Shown here in pieces: positions 51,117-62,858 of a stretch of 64,000 bases of DNA; within the stretch, counting starts at the first letter, position 1; each line of letters starts with the position of its first letter. Both the position numbers and the translations under genes were made by a program. The notes beneath the pieces were generated by a model, which was not told the DNA's origin, did no database searches, and saw only the letters and a program-made list of their open reading frames with translations. The stretch is from Silurus meridionalis (taxonomy: Eukaryota > Chordata > Actinopteri > Siluriformes > Siluridae): contig NC_060906.1 in NCBI RefSeq assembly GCF_014805685.1, forward strand, positions 14,524,164 through 14,588,163, read 5' to 3'.

Positions 51117-52446
51117 TTTTTTTATTATTATTATTTTTATTGAGGAAGGAACAGAGGAAAGCACAATAACAAACAACAATAACATTAGGCGACAGATAAT
51201 CAACAGTATTTTCCACATTTCCTCCCCTTTTCCTTTTTCTTCTCCCCCACAATTTTTCAACAACCCCCCCACCGAATCCCAAAAAATTAATTAAATAAAT
51301 AAATAAATAAAAAATAAAAAACCACAGTTATGACATTACAAACAATGAGGAAATACTGAACAACATTGTTAGCCCATTGCACCTGACGGCATTACCTGTT
51401 ACAATGTGCACAAGCCTTCCAACTCAGTTTGGGGGAAGAGCTGCACCCTTTCCAAAATATGAGATCATTGGAGTCCATACTAAATAGAAAAGTTTGGTGG
51501 ATCCTCTAAGAGAGTATTTAATTTTTTCCAATTTCAAAAATAGCATCAAATCTTTAAGCCAGAGTGAGACTAAAGGTGGTTTACTTGATTTCCAATCAAG
51601 CAATATTCTTCTCCGAGCCAGAAGACACGCAAAAGCACAAGCATCCTGACACTTCCTGGGCATGACTGTACCTTGCTCAGGTACTCCAAAAATTGCCATT
51701 TCAAAACTAGGCTTAATATCCCTAATATACGCCTCAGACAAGATTTTAAATATAGTTGTCCAGTAATTAAACAGTCTGGGGCAAGTCCAAAACATATGAG
51801 CCAAATCTGCCCCAGCAGAGCGACAACGCTCACACGCGTCAGTTACATTGGTGTATATTTTGGACAGCTTAACCTTGCTGTAATGAAGTCTGTGAAGGAC
51901 CTTGAACTGAATCAAGCCTAAACGAGTGCAGGAGGTCGTCCCATTCACCCTGAATAATGCATTTTTCCAGGTTTCCTCTGATATGTCCACTCCCAAATCC
52001 CTTGTCCATTCCGCATGGATTTTGTTCAGATCTATATTTTTTACTGACATTAAAATGTCATACACATTAGAAATTACTCCCCTCAAGTTTATTGAAATAT
52101 TTGGAACTGTATCCATTCCCGCACTAGGAGGAACGGAGGGATATGTGGGACAGTGGCTTTGGATTAGATGACGAACTTGAAAATATCTAAACAAGTGTGA
52201 TCCTGGCAGACCGTATTTTGAAGAAAGAGTTGAGAGCGAGGCAAAAACATTCTCTATAAAAAGATCACTAAATCTGACAAGACCCGAATGTTGCCACTGA
52301 CTGAAAACTGAGTCCAGTTGACCTGGGAGGAATAGGTGGTTCTTGCATATAGGGCCGGCTAAAGAGAAGTCTCTAAAACCAAAACACTGTCTGAATTGAA
52401 ACCAGATCCTGAGGGTATTTGCTACAACTGGGCATTGCGTATATGA
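51117..52446 (-). mobile_element. 5'-truncated L1-type retrotransposon with intact target duplication
   Basis: The 16-base TACTGCAGGCATTCTT occurs at 51,101-51,116 and, identically, at 52,447-52,462. The insert between them starts (plus strand) with a T/ATT-rich stretch, the inverse of an A-rich tail, and holds one unbroken minus-strand frame for the C-terminal part of an L1-like ORF2. The insertion lies about 1 kb upstream of the EVL first exon, in the same orientation as EVL. Confidence 0.9.
51424..52446 (-). pseudogene. L1-like ORF2 C-terminal fragment, frame unbroken
   Basis: About 340 codons open from the truncated 5' end to the stop at 51,424. It contains the cysteine motif of L1 ORF2 C-termini, DACERCRSAGADLAHMFWTC, and WTRDLGVDISEETWKN upstream. 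Endonuclease and reverse transcriptase are absent. The open frame could start at an ATG in the flanking duplication (52,458). Lack of decay suggests a young insertion. Confidence 0.85.
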
Positions 52447-53540
52447 TACTGCAGGCATTCTTCAATCAGACTTTTATTGTAAACTAAGTTGTGAATTCTA
52501 AATCAGGTCCCATCCTGCAGTGAAGAAGAAAGAAATATAATTTTTGAGTTTGTCATGTTTGTACATTTTGTATTTCAAAAACTGCTGATCTCCAGTGATT
52601 TTTACAATGTAGTCATCTCTAAAGTTTACACATAATGGTGCAAAAAACCAGAAGATGCCCAGTGGAAAACATTTCTTTAAGGTGTTGATAAAAAAAGGAC
52701 AGAGAATCTTTAAACTGATTCAAGCTGACCGGACATCTACAGAAAATCAAATACATTTCTGTGAGCAAAATAAAAATCTCTAAATATTTTTCTGTTATAA
52801 ATATGATGAAATTATACATCTGCTGCATATCTGACATGGACCACTGAGGGTCTTTCGACATCGCATTAAGAACCACTAATTCAGACATATCCTACTTAAG
52901 CTAGTATTCATCAGTAAGGATGCCATTTTAGGATTTATTAAAAACCATCCATAATACTTTCCACTGGTAGTCACTTTCTTAAACAGTGCACTGTCCATGA
53001 AAGATTGATTTTGTTCCAAAACTACAAAACAAAAATACACCTGAAAATACAGAAAATCTATTTACTTAACGGTTAGACCACAGCTCAGTATTTAAACAAG
53101 AAACACAGATAGATGTTATGGGATTATACTGTATTTTACAGGCATAAAAATATCTGGCTTCTAAGTTTAGACCTTCAAACTTTTACTCAAGCCGTCTACA
53201 ATTATTTTCCATTCTATATATTGGTTCCTTTTAAAATGGGATTAGGTAGGATTGTTCACAAAATGCCAAGATTATAGATCTATACTGGTAGGTGGAACTT
53301 AATAAAGAGCCTGCTGCATTTTTCCCCCACCCATGAACACAAAGCATTAGCGTAAGCATTAGCAAGAGTTTCCCTGACATCCCTTTTACACTCACTATAT
53401 TACAGAGAAAAACATTAAATCCAGCTCATAAAGATTCATGATAATGGTCCCAAGTGCAGTTTATCGTTATTCGTATCGTATCGTATCATTTTTTCGAACG
53501 CAGATAGTAACTTCTGATATCAGCAGTGCGGCACAATATA

Positions 53541-53958
53541 CAGTACAGACCAAAAGTTTGGACACACCTTCTCATTCAAAGAGTTTTCTTTATTTTCATG
53601 ACTATGAAAATTGTAGAGTCACACTGAAGGCATCAAAACTACGAATTAACACATGTGGAATTATATACATAACAAAAAAGTGTGAAACAACTGAAAATAT
53701 GTCATATTGTAGGTTCTTCAAAGTAGCCACCTTTTGCTTAGATTACTGCTTTGCACACTCTTGGCATTCTCTTGATGCCTACTTTAAAGAACCTACAATA
53801 TGACATATTTTCAGTTCACTTTTTTGTTATGTATATAATTCCACATGTGTTAATTCGTAGTTTTGATGCCTTCAGTGTGAATCTACAATTTTCATAGTCA
53901 TAAAAATAAAGAAAACTCTTTGAATGAGCAGGTGTGTCCAAACTTTTGGTCTGTACTG
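53541..53958. mobile_element. Palindromic MITE with TA duplication (Tc1/mariner type)
   Basis: CAGTACAGACCAAAAGTTTG at the left and its inverse at the right, flanked by TA on both sides. The arms (about 53,541-53,730 and 53,775-53,958) are near-perfect inverse copies of about 185 bases, separated by some 45 bases. The whole can fold into one long hairpin. No coding capacity. Confidence 0.92.
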
Positions 53959-54202
53959 TATGTCATTACCATCAAAGCACTTTTATTGTAATTAATGTCT
54001 TCTGCGATAACCATCAGATAATCTCACAGTCAAATATAATAATTCATTTGTATAAATATGTTTTATGCAATAGAATACACTTACACAAATGATTCATTGC
54101 TTTAGATAAGAACTCTGAGAAAATTCTTAGAATCAAAGATATTTTTCTCAATTCCGAATGAATTAGATAATCAATTCACATGAACAATTCACATCCACAG
54201 CT

Positions 54203-54208
54203 TTTATT
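54203..54208 (-). terminator. Poly(A) signal AATAAA of the short EML1-like gene
   Basis: AATAAA on the minus strand 52 bases after the TAA stop at 54,261. Its position supports a genuine terminal exon, with a very short 3' UTR. Confidence 0.7.
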
Positions 54209-54260
54209 TAGTAACTTATGAACACTAGATACATTGTCCAGGTTGCACTACTTTGTGGGT

Positions 54261-54538
54261 TTAGTAACAAATCTGGAAATACTGGCTAGGGGACTTGATG
54301 GGACTCTTGTAAAGGGGGCTTTTAGCAGGGGAAAAGGGGCTCTGACATCTGCTCCTGTGCAGAGATAGTGTACAGGGAGGCTTCTTCCCAGCTCCTACTT
54401 TCCTCTTGTCTGAAGCTGCTTTTTCTGGTGGTGGCCCACTCACAGGTGTGCACACACTCGGCTGCATGGCTGTATCAACTGCATTCTCAGTAGGCCCAGT
54501 CTTTTTTGCTGGGTGGCTCAGATAGATCTGCATAGTCA
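54261..54538 (-). CDS. EML1-like terminal exon, unique C-terminus
   Basis: Acceptor ACACTTAG|TGACTATG in phase 1 continues the frame. Encodes VTMQIYLSHPAKKTGPTENA and on to a basic tail with SPFSPAKSPLYKSPIKSPSQ, ending QICY and TAA. Four or more Ser-Pro sites next to Lys look like proline-directed kinase targets. I know no EML protein with this tail. Confidence 0.6.
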
Positions 54539-56378
54539 CTAAGTGTAGGGTGCAGGACGGTGGGGATTGGAAAACCAGACAAGGGTGGAAGTGTGATAAA
54601 AAATAGAAGAAAGTGGAAGAAAAAGGATAAAAAATAAAGCAATAACAAAGATTCATAAGAATAGTTATCCCACAGTTTCCAGAGCGTTATTTTCATGATA
54701 TCTGTCACTCTCATAGAAAATGAGATACGAGGTGGTATCAAACTGTTTTTTTTTTTTTCCAGAAGAGGGTGAACCCACTTCTGGAAAGCTGAAGATCCAG
54801 CTCAAAGGTCACCAATTTGGCACTGAGCGAATCACAGAAGGTGCTTGATACACTTCGAAAAGATCACTGCCAGGACACATTCCAGAAGTGGCTGGGAGTA
54901 ATGTACTACTGTGCAAGGAGACTATTTTGAAGGTGATAGTGCATAAACATAGATAAATAAAGTACTTTCTGGTAAGCAGAGCTAGTCTGAACTATTTGAT
55001 ACCTCCTTGTATGAAAATGTCAAGTGTGTGTAAAGTGTGGCATAAGGCCTACCTTTGCAGTGAGTTACATGGCGGGTTCCTAAAAAAAGAAAAAAAAGGA
55101 GAAAAGAATAAGATCAAATTTCTCAATAGACCTCCACAGTTATACAGCAGTTCTGTATTTTTTGGGGGGTTACACGTGTGATATTTGTGTCTCGTTGTTT
55201 GAACAAAGGTTCCATTAAGCTGCAGACAGTTGCATAAGTATTTCAAGGTGAATGAAGGACATGACAGGGTGTGCTGTTATAGGACAAAAATGATGGGGTA
55301 GTGTAACAGCCATAATGAAAGATATAAATAATAGATTTTTTGTATATTTACAAATGTGTACGAATAAAAGAATATTCTATACCAAATCGTTTTGCTAGTA
55401 AAGCAGATTATATTACCCAAGGAGAAAATAAATGTTATATTTTAATGTGTTTTAAATAGTTTTTTTTTACCTACAACACTGGTGATGGTCTCCTTTGGTT
55501 TGCTGCTGGATGAACAAACAATTTCAAATCATGTTTAGTATTCAGAAGTGTCAGAGTCCATGCAGAATTATGACCATTACCTGCACCATGTATTAATATG
55601 ACAAGTCTAACCTCTCCTGAAGTTTCTTACAGGGGGTTGTGGCGGTGCTGGTTGTTAGAGCACTGCTTTGAACACTTGAACTGCCTTTTGTATTGCTTGC
55701 TGGACTTCTAAACCAGGCATGTGGGAAATAATTCATTACATTACTTGAAGTAAAAAAAAAAAAGGAATAAAATATGGACTGCGTTTTATGTCATAGTGGG
55801 GCTGTGTCAAATTTCATTAACAACACCATGTACCTTTTGCTGGTCGGCAAAGGGCTGTAATTCTTACAGGATGAGGAAGAGGGCAGTGCAGAGCTGGAGC
55901 TCTTTTTCAGGAAGTTGGCTGTGTTGCTGTTTGTTCTGGGTGGCAGGGCCGAAGACACAGGCCTTGATGCTGAAAAAATAGCATTTACTTCTGTAAACAT
56001 TCTGATTATATAAATACATTTATGTATAAGGTTTTTATGAAACCTGTACATGTTGGTTTAAACCCTGCACAAGTCTGAATGAATTGCACTAATGAAAGTA
56101 TCAGCTAATCACATAACAGAACCCAACCTTCCAGTCTCACTCGAGGATACAGCCGCTCTAAAGTGTGAGGTTCAGGAAGTTAAAATGTTTGATTTGTTTG
56201 AAATGTTTAATATAATATAATTAGATTGAACATATTATATTATATTATATTATATTATATTATATTATATTATATTATATTACACTGTAGGGATGTTCAA
56301 TACACAAATCTTTGTAGTCATGCTGTGTTGAGTAATTTTGCATAACAGCAGGGACATGTCTAAAGGAGTGGTGGTGGT

Positions 56379-56438
<60 letters not shown>

Positions 56439-59292
56439 AAGGGTGGCACCGGCCCACCAAACATTTGTATTACTGATGCACCAAGTCTCAAATCAGCACC
56501 AAAATCCCCCCTGATGCGCACAGTTATCCCTCTTTGTGCCATTTTTTATCATAATGTCGAAACAAACTTGCTCTTAATTTTTTGATCGTACAGATAAAAG
56601 CAATACATCATTCGAATCTGTAAAGAGTCTACTTTTATTTTTATACACACAATACCAACAGAATGCTGTGCTTTTTAAAAATAAAGAAAGCAAACCTGAA
56701 TCTCAGTGATATAATACTTGCCTCACAGACATAATTATTATATTAATAGAAAGCTTGAAATGTCTATTTTTTTAAATAAACTAATTCACATTGAATAAAA
56801 ATATTCACTGATTATGTAATCCGTTATGAATGTTAGAAGAGGTACAGTTTTTTCGGTATCGCCTCATTAACCGTCCGTGTGGAAACATAGCACAGTCATG
56901 CTTGGTGTTCTGATCATTTATGTACCCATAAATAAAAATAATAACATTTAAGCATTTACAAGAATATTTTGTCTTCATGCTCTATGTTGAGTTTGGTTTT
57001 ACTAATAATAAAAATACATTTGCATAAAGCATCCATGTTTGTCTATGTCCATGTTAATAAGAGTGTTAAAAAATGTAAAAGTATTAAGTTAAGGTACATT
57101 TAAAACAGATAAAAATGTGCTATTAATTTGTGACTAATCGTAAGTTAACTCACGACAATCATGCGATTAATCACGATTAAATATGTTAATCAATTGACAG
57201 CCCTATTATTAATATAATGTGAGGTCCAGTTACCACGGTGACACTAAAACAGGTAGTAGTAGTGGCTACTTTTTCTTAAATTAAGTACATGTCAGAGCCC
57301 AAACTTCTTTACTTTAACTTGAGTAAAAAAGGATATTCAGTACTTCAACTTTTACCAGAGTCTTTTAAAACATGAGTATCTGTACTTCTACTTAAATAAA
57401 GAATGTGTCTTTTGTCACCTCCGACAATCACTTTCCCAAATAATCTGCAGTAACATAATAAATGCTAAAATGTGGGCTTTTTACAATGTTATTGATCTGA
57501 GACTTGGAATTTTAAGATGTAGAATAGTAAATACCTGTTTGTATTGAATAAACAACCATTTTTGCATGGTAGTCTTGTATTCTTTATTTTTGTTTGCTAT
57601 GTCCAAGAACAGCTTCACTTTTAAATTATTTTATCTTTAATCAGATGAAAACATGGCTATTAAATATACTATTTGTGTAATACTGATGATTAAGTTAAAG
57701 GTTTGTTTATTTTTAGACAGGATTTTGTGGGAAAAAATGGAAAGGGGACAAAGTCAGCTACAGCAGCAATACATTTAAAGAAACCATGACAAAAATATGT
57801 AGAGTGCAGTTGAGAACAATTATTGTCTGTTCAATGTTTTTTTATTTATAAAAAGAGAGATGCGTTGTCCAGGCACTTGTGCAGTGCGATTTTTTATGTC
57901 GTCCCACTTGTATTGGGGCACATGACTTTTCCCATGGGCCCCCCTGACTGGTTCTTGGTCCCCCCTCTGCCACCCTTTTAAAAAAAATCCTAGAATCCAT
58001 TGAATGTAGTTGCTGTTTAAACAGTGCATATGTGAAAGAGTTTGGTACCTTTAACAGGCCCTCTCTTGGTGAGAGCAGCAGTTTGTGTCTTTGAGATGTT
58101 GAGTCTCTTGAGCACATCAGCCAGAGTTATCTTGAGCAGCTGCACCTCATCCTCCTGCATCTGGAGGCGCTGCTCCAGGTACATGAGCCTGTCTGTCACC
58201 TCCATGTTACTGTGTGCTGAGCAATGCTCATCTGCTCATTACACAAAGGACAGATCTACATACTCTATATTCTGTAGAGCATTCAAATGTATTCTTAAAA
58301 CAAAAAGAAAATAAGTTCTTTAAGAGACTGTATTAGATTTGACAGAATAAAATTGTAGTTATGCATTACTAAAATTACATTTTAATCGTATAAGATTACA
58401 GTCTGGGTGCAACCTCATTAAAACCATGCTAATAAGACCTCTCATATTTGTATCCTACTAAAAATGTAAAATAAATTGCATATTTAAAATGTATTCACAA
58501 AATTAAACAACAGCCCTTCAGAGACATCAATTACAGTTTTCTCCTTAAATTCTGGTAAACATAATGCATTTTTTCACACTTGTATCAACTATTTTAATGC
58601 TTAACAGATGTCTACTATAATAAGGTATTAGCACCACAGAGATTAGATAATTATTTGTGTCTTGTGCTTCCTTCATCTCATGATTAATCCAACAGACACT
58701 TGTTATTTTGAGAGGACACATATGGAGATCGGGGCTGAAATAGTGCTTAATCCCAAGCATTTAGGGAATTAGTGAGACTGCATTCTGATGGAGAAGAATT
58801 ACACTCACAAACTTGGAAGCAGAAATACAAATTGAAAGGTAATAATGCACCAGTGAAACAATGATACAGTAAACAATCCACAGTGGTATCTGTAGTATCT
58901 GAGAGTTACTGTAGCTCTCGAATTATTTCATTTAATCAAATGTTTTATTTTTCAATTCCTTGTCAGATCATTGTCATTAGCATAATCAACTGATATCATT
59001 CTAAACTGGAAAACATTGACATGTTGATTAGAGTATTACATTAAAAACGTAGACAAATTCTAAAACACATTCTTCAACTAGTTCCACAAATGCTGTGCTT
59101 TCATATAATTTAATGAAATGTAATGAATGGGCAGAACTCTCAGCAGTACTGACCTGCTATGAAGTCTGGTTCAGGTCCTACTAGAGGACCATCATGATAC
59201 AGTTCTCTCAGCTGAGCTTCTCTATCTTCAGCTGCTCCAGATCGCTCCACCAGTTCCTCCATGTGTGTGTCTGCCATTGTTGCTGCGTCCAT
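54261..59292 (-). CDS. Short EML1-like protein, six exons, no HELP/WD40 part
   Basis: Exons on the minus strand: 59,292-59,154; 58,231-58,049; 55,969-55,834; 55,707-55,612; 55,505-55,471; 54,538-54,261. Splice sites are AG/GT and the sum is 867 nt, 288 residues plus stop. Residues 56-107 (MEVTDRLMYLEQRLQMQEDE onward) match the trimerisation coiled coil of EML1 closely. Residues 108-195 are the Ser/Lys-rich basic segment that helps EML proteins bind microtubules, ending in SSKPKE as human EML1 does just before its HELP motif. Then, instead of HELP and WD40 repeats, a new 278-base exon gives a basic Ser-Pro-rich tail and a stop, with a poly(A) signal 52 bases on. No WD40 exon is seen anywhere in the window. 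It could be a decayed paralogue or a working short protein. Confidence 0.72.
55471..55505 (-). CDS. EML1-like exon 5 (micro-exon, NAGNAG acceptor)
   Basis: A 35-base exon encoding SSKPKETITSVV; human EML1 has SESKPKEPVFSA. The acceptor reads CCAGCAG|C, so splicing three bases later (55,502) would drop one Ser and keep frame. Donor GTAG|GTAAAA. Confidence 0.68.
55612..55707 (-). CDS. EML1-like exon 4
   Basis: Encodes SPASNTKGSSSVQSSALTTS and then TATTPCKKLQER. Acceptor GGTTTAG, donor GGAGAG|GTTAGA. A nearer GTAAGA at 55,630 would break frame with exon 5, so I used the outer donor. Confidence 0.68.
55834..55969 (-). CDS. EML1-like exon 3 (Ser-rich basic segment)
   Basis: Encodes SRPVSSALPPRTNSNTANFL then KKSSSSALPSSSS and PTSK. 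Human EML1 has LPLRTTVNNGTVLPKKPSGS here. Acceptor TTTTTTCAG, donor AAAAG|GTACAT. Confidence 0.8.
56232..56281. repeat. (TATTA)n microsatellite
   Basis: About ten pentanucleotide units in intron 2 of the EML1-like gene. Confidence 0.95.
56282..58048. other. EML1-like intron 2, nothing else recognised
   Basis: AT-rich DNA beyond the GT repeat. A degenerate stretch near 57,130-57,210 ('taatcacgattaaat ... caattgacagccctatt') looks like the end of a hAT-type element. No exon seen. Confidence 0.4.
56379..56437. repeat. (GT)n microsatellite
   Basis: About 29 GT units, preceded by a short GGT tract; intron 2 of the EML1-like gene. Confidence 0.97.
58049..58231 (-). CDS. EML1-like exon 2 (trimerisation coiled coil)
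   Basis: Encodes DEHCSAHSNMEVTDRLMYLE and on through QLLKITLADVLKRLNISKTQ to KRGPVK. Human EML1 has DDSASAASSMEVTDRIASLE at the same place. The acceptor GAGCAG|ATGAGC matches the human exon boundary. Donor AAAG|GTACCA. Confidence 0.88.
59154..59292 (-). CDS. EML1-like exon 1
   Basis: Encodes MDAATMADTHMEELVERSGA and on to GPEPDFIA, acidic, ending at ATAGCAG|GTCAGT in phase 1. It does not resemble the human EML1 N-terminus (MEDGFSSYSSLYDTSS), so it may be a different first exon. Met1, Met6 and Met11 are all possible starts; I took the first. Confidence 0.65.
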
Positions 59293-59337
59293 GCCTTCCA
59301 CAATGTGAATGTCTGCTTAGTGATTGTGTGACTGTGT

Positions 59338-59338
59338 G

Positions 59339-59369
<31 letters not shown>

Positions 59370-59370
59370 C
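59338..59370. repeat. (GT)n microsatellite upstream of the EML1-like start
   Basis: About 15 GT units, 45 bases upstream of the first ATG of the EML1-like gene on its strand. Confidence 0.95.
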
Positions 59371-61033
59371 TAATTGTTGGAAATGGTCCACTAAAACAGC
59401 CTAACAGGCCACACAACAGTACACTCCTCCTCTCTTGTGACCTTCTTAATCCTCGGATACACACAATTTGAGATGAATGATGTCATTGCCACCAGATTAC
59501 TGGCTCTGGTAAGCCATCTCAAGAGCAAACATGAGCTGTCTACGTGCACGTCTGTGTGTGTTTTGGATATTGAGGGCTGGGTGATAACTATTTATTTTAA
59601 TCATATAAATGTGGATTTGCTTTGCCTGTGTATGTTGGAGGGAAACATGGCACTGATGAATAAACTAATGGATTTTAGAAAATATATCAAATCACAATTG
59701 CATCAAACTCATCACACCACAAATCTAGTATCATAATAATCATGGGGTTACAGTCACAAAGTCCCTGAGAAATCAATTTATGTATAATGTATATGTATGT
59801 ATTAAGGTATATTGTAATTTAGAAGAACCCATTTATTAGTTAACACTTAATTAGCTAATGCTGGATTTCTCCTACATCCCAAGACACTGTCAAGTCTAAA
59901 TTAACCCTAATGTCCTGCGAGGATCTCACTCCACATCTAGTATTCCATTAATAGGTGCCAGATCCACAGCAAGCATGACCTTGTAAAAGCTATAGATAAA
60001 GATGAATGAAAACAAATAACCTGATCTCATGAAAAATTCACACAAGCAAGGACAAGGTCGCTGGATTTCAATAACTTTAATACAAATACTATTTCAAGAA
60101 AACAACAATACAAACACTACAACATATAATCATAGAAAATTGCATGTGAGAGAAAAATGGCCCAATTTCTAATTTCAGTGAAAATGTTCTTTTTTTTTTT
60201 AACCTTCATTTTTAACTGTTTTCGAAACATTAAATTCACATCAGTATCATTTTATCCACTTTCTTCCATCCACACTAAATCGAAAAAGGCATCACTATAT
60301 GGAATGTCATGATACTTACAGTAATGAAAGACAAAAATAAAAACTGTTCTGATGCTTGTCCAAGTTCATGCACTGGACAGCCAAAGAACCGCAAGATATC
60401 AGACCCTGCAATTAAAGCTTTCAAGAGCAATTATTGACCTGTATAGATCATCCCTATAACAATACTCATACTTACTCAGCTACCCAGGCCATATTTCCCA
60501 CAATGTTTTTAGTCTTATAATAATAATTTATTACTAGTGAAAAGGATATAAATATTCGTATTCATAAAAAATATTCTAAATTTGGTAATATTCTCTATAG
60601 TTGCAAACCATTCTATTCGATCTTGCGTTTTGAAGGTTCTGTGATAAATGACTGTGTGGAATAACATCATTGAGTCATCTTGAGTTTCTAAACACACACA
60701 TTTTAAGGTTTTGTGTGCTCAGGGCCTCACATTTTAAACGAGTCAACACTGGTATCTCTTTACAGCTCCACACCACTAATATCTTTAAAGAGGATCAGAG
60801 TCCAAAGCTGAATCCAGCTACAGGGCAACACACAAGGACGTTTGTTGTGACACGAGACATGTGATTTGAATGTTCTTTCAAACACACAGGTTACACAGTT
60901 CTCTGCCATACCACAAGCAGAAAGTGCAACAAAGAGCTTTGTGAGCAGTGCGAAACTATGCCAAGAACATTAAACATCTGAAAGAGAAAATACACCAATA
61001 GGCTCACCACAAAATAATCACATCAGTCTACAT

Positions 61034-61099
<66 letters not shown>
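61034..61099. repeat. (CA)n microsatellite
   Basis: About 33 uninterrupted CA units. Confidence 0.97.
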
Positions 61100-61101
<2 letters not shown>

Positions 61102-61339
61102 TTTTTTAGAGATATTTCAGGCTACTGCTGACCTCTACTGGTTAAAACAGTCTTGCATTGACGGTGAAAATGGCACTAGTTTGTGCTGCAGTTACTTAGG
61201 CATATTAGCATACTTAGCATATTTTCAAAAAGGTGCTAAAATTGAAATGAATAAATTGTTAATATCGAGTTATAAATATTTTCATGTATAATTCTTCATA
61301 CATGTGGTTGTGGCTGACATACAACTTTGTGGACGCCAT

Positions 61340-61700
61340 TCTTCTTTAAACTGTTGCCACATAGTTTGATGCTGTAGCGTTACAATTTCCCTTCACTGAG
61401 ACGTTCAGTGAGGTTGAAGTCAGAGCTCTGTGCAGGACAACTCTGTTCTTCCACTTCATCTTTCCACCTCAGGCCTCTTTACCCAACAAGTAGTACCTGA
61501 CCTCAGTAATGTTCTTGTGGCTGAACAGCTTTGTGGACTGGTGTCAGCACAACCATCTTTAAAATCAGGAACACCAAAGAGCTTGTAGTGGATTTGAAGT
61601 GCCATCCAGCAACCTTTAATATCCAAAGTAAAACCTTTAAGGTAGTAAACCTCTACAAGTACCTGGGTCTTTATTGGTTTGTGGATTTTAATAAAATGGG
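61340..61700. mobile_element. Degenerate transposon/LINE mosaic
   Basis: The left part ('aaactgttgccacatagttt', 'cccttcactgagacgttcag') belongs to the fish MITE family of 62,471. The right part from about 61,540 ('caaccatctttaaaatcagg ... tacctgggtctttattgg') looks like decayed RT-type coding DNA. Both are too mutated to classify firmly. Confidence 0.4.
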
Positions 61701-61879
61701 AAGGGTCTGAGGCTATACTACTCTCTAAAGAGGCTGAGGATTTTTAGTGTGAATGGCTGGATGATGAGAAATTCCAATGAGTTGGTGGTGTCTAGTGTTA
61801 TATTTAATGTCTGTAAAGGACATTAACCATAAAAATCTAAAGACAAGGTGTTGAAAGAAAGAAAGATGCTTCGTACTTT

Positions 61880-62070
61880 TTCCATGTACTTTAGAGCACA
61901 GTGAAGTTCTTTCTTTTCATATCCCAGCAATGTTACGAAGGGTTAGAGCACAGAGTCATCCCTGATTCAAGGGCCCCAAGTGTGGCAGCTTGGCGATACT
62001 GGGGCTTAAACCCCCAAACTTCCATCACTTCTAGTAATCAAGAGCTTTATCCACTGCGATACGGTGTATA
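61880..62070. repeat. Dispersed fish repeat
   Basis: 'aagtgtggcagcttggcgat' and 'gggcttaaacccccaaactt' mark a repeat found in many copies in otophysan fish. It ends 'gagctttatccactgcgata'. Function unknown. Confidence 0.55.
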
Positions 62071-62470
62071 TTAAGAGGATTGCTCTTGTTATGCAGGTGA
62101 ACACTTTTTGGAAGCACTCATTTCTTCCAGTGGTCTTTTCTATCCATGCATCATTGTACATTAAAGCATTATCTGCACTAAATACAATACAGCTATTGCA
62201 AGCATCTCATCTATGGATAACAATGTAATTAAATAATTATTTTCTGTATATTTTAATATTTGTGTATTGTCTTTATGTACTGTATACTACTGGAACACAC
62301 TGGACGGGATGAAAAAAAATCTTAACAGTGTTTTAGCTACTCTCCAACATTTACTATAAAATTAGATTGTTTTATATAGATAGAGTTTTGCCTCTATATT
62401 GTAACTAGCAAGGCTTAACAAGTAATATTAATGGTTAATAAGATAACATTTTAATATATACACAATCTGC

Positions 62471-62858
62471 ACTATAGGCACAAAGATATTCGGACACTCA
62501 AATTTTTCGGCCATATGTTTCTTACCCAGACTGTTGGCAAAAAGTTAAAGCACGCAACTGTATAGGATGTCTTGGGATACGGTAGAATTACATTTTCCCT
62601 TCACTTGAACTATGACACCCAAACCTGTTTCAGCATTATAATGCCCCTATGAACAAAACCCGCTCCATAAAGATATACTTTACACAGGAAACCATATCTT
62701 TATCTCCAAATAAAGATCTCCAACATTTTGTGCAACATCTTCCCAGAAGAGTGGAGGTTATTATTAACAGCAAATGGGAAACGAGATGTTCAAAAAGCAC
62801 ATACAAATCTTATAGTCAGGTGCACACAAACTTTTGTCCATACCAAGAAGGTTATGAA
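62471..62858. mobile_element. Complete MITE (CACTATA ... family)
   Basis: The left end 'actataggcacaaagatatt' with 'cggacactcaa' and the right end 'ggtgcacacaaacttttgtc' with 'cata' are inverted. The interior keeps the family's blocks, among them 'ttcccttcacttgaactatg' and 'cttcccagaagagtggaggt'. No coding capacity. Confidence 0.7.

Noticed and set aside
51673..52171. Plus-strand frames within the L1-type insert
   Set aside because: They overlap the unbroken minus-strand ORF2 frame, which has clear L1 motifs.
55612..55631. Inner donor GTAAGA at 55,630 for EML1-like exon 4
   Set aside because: It would put exon 5 in a frame with a stop; the outer donor at 55,611 keeps frame and restores homology.
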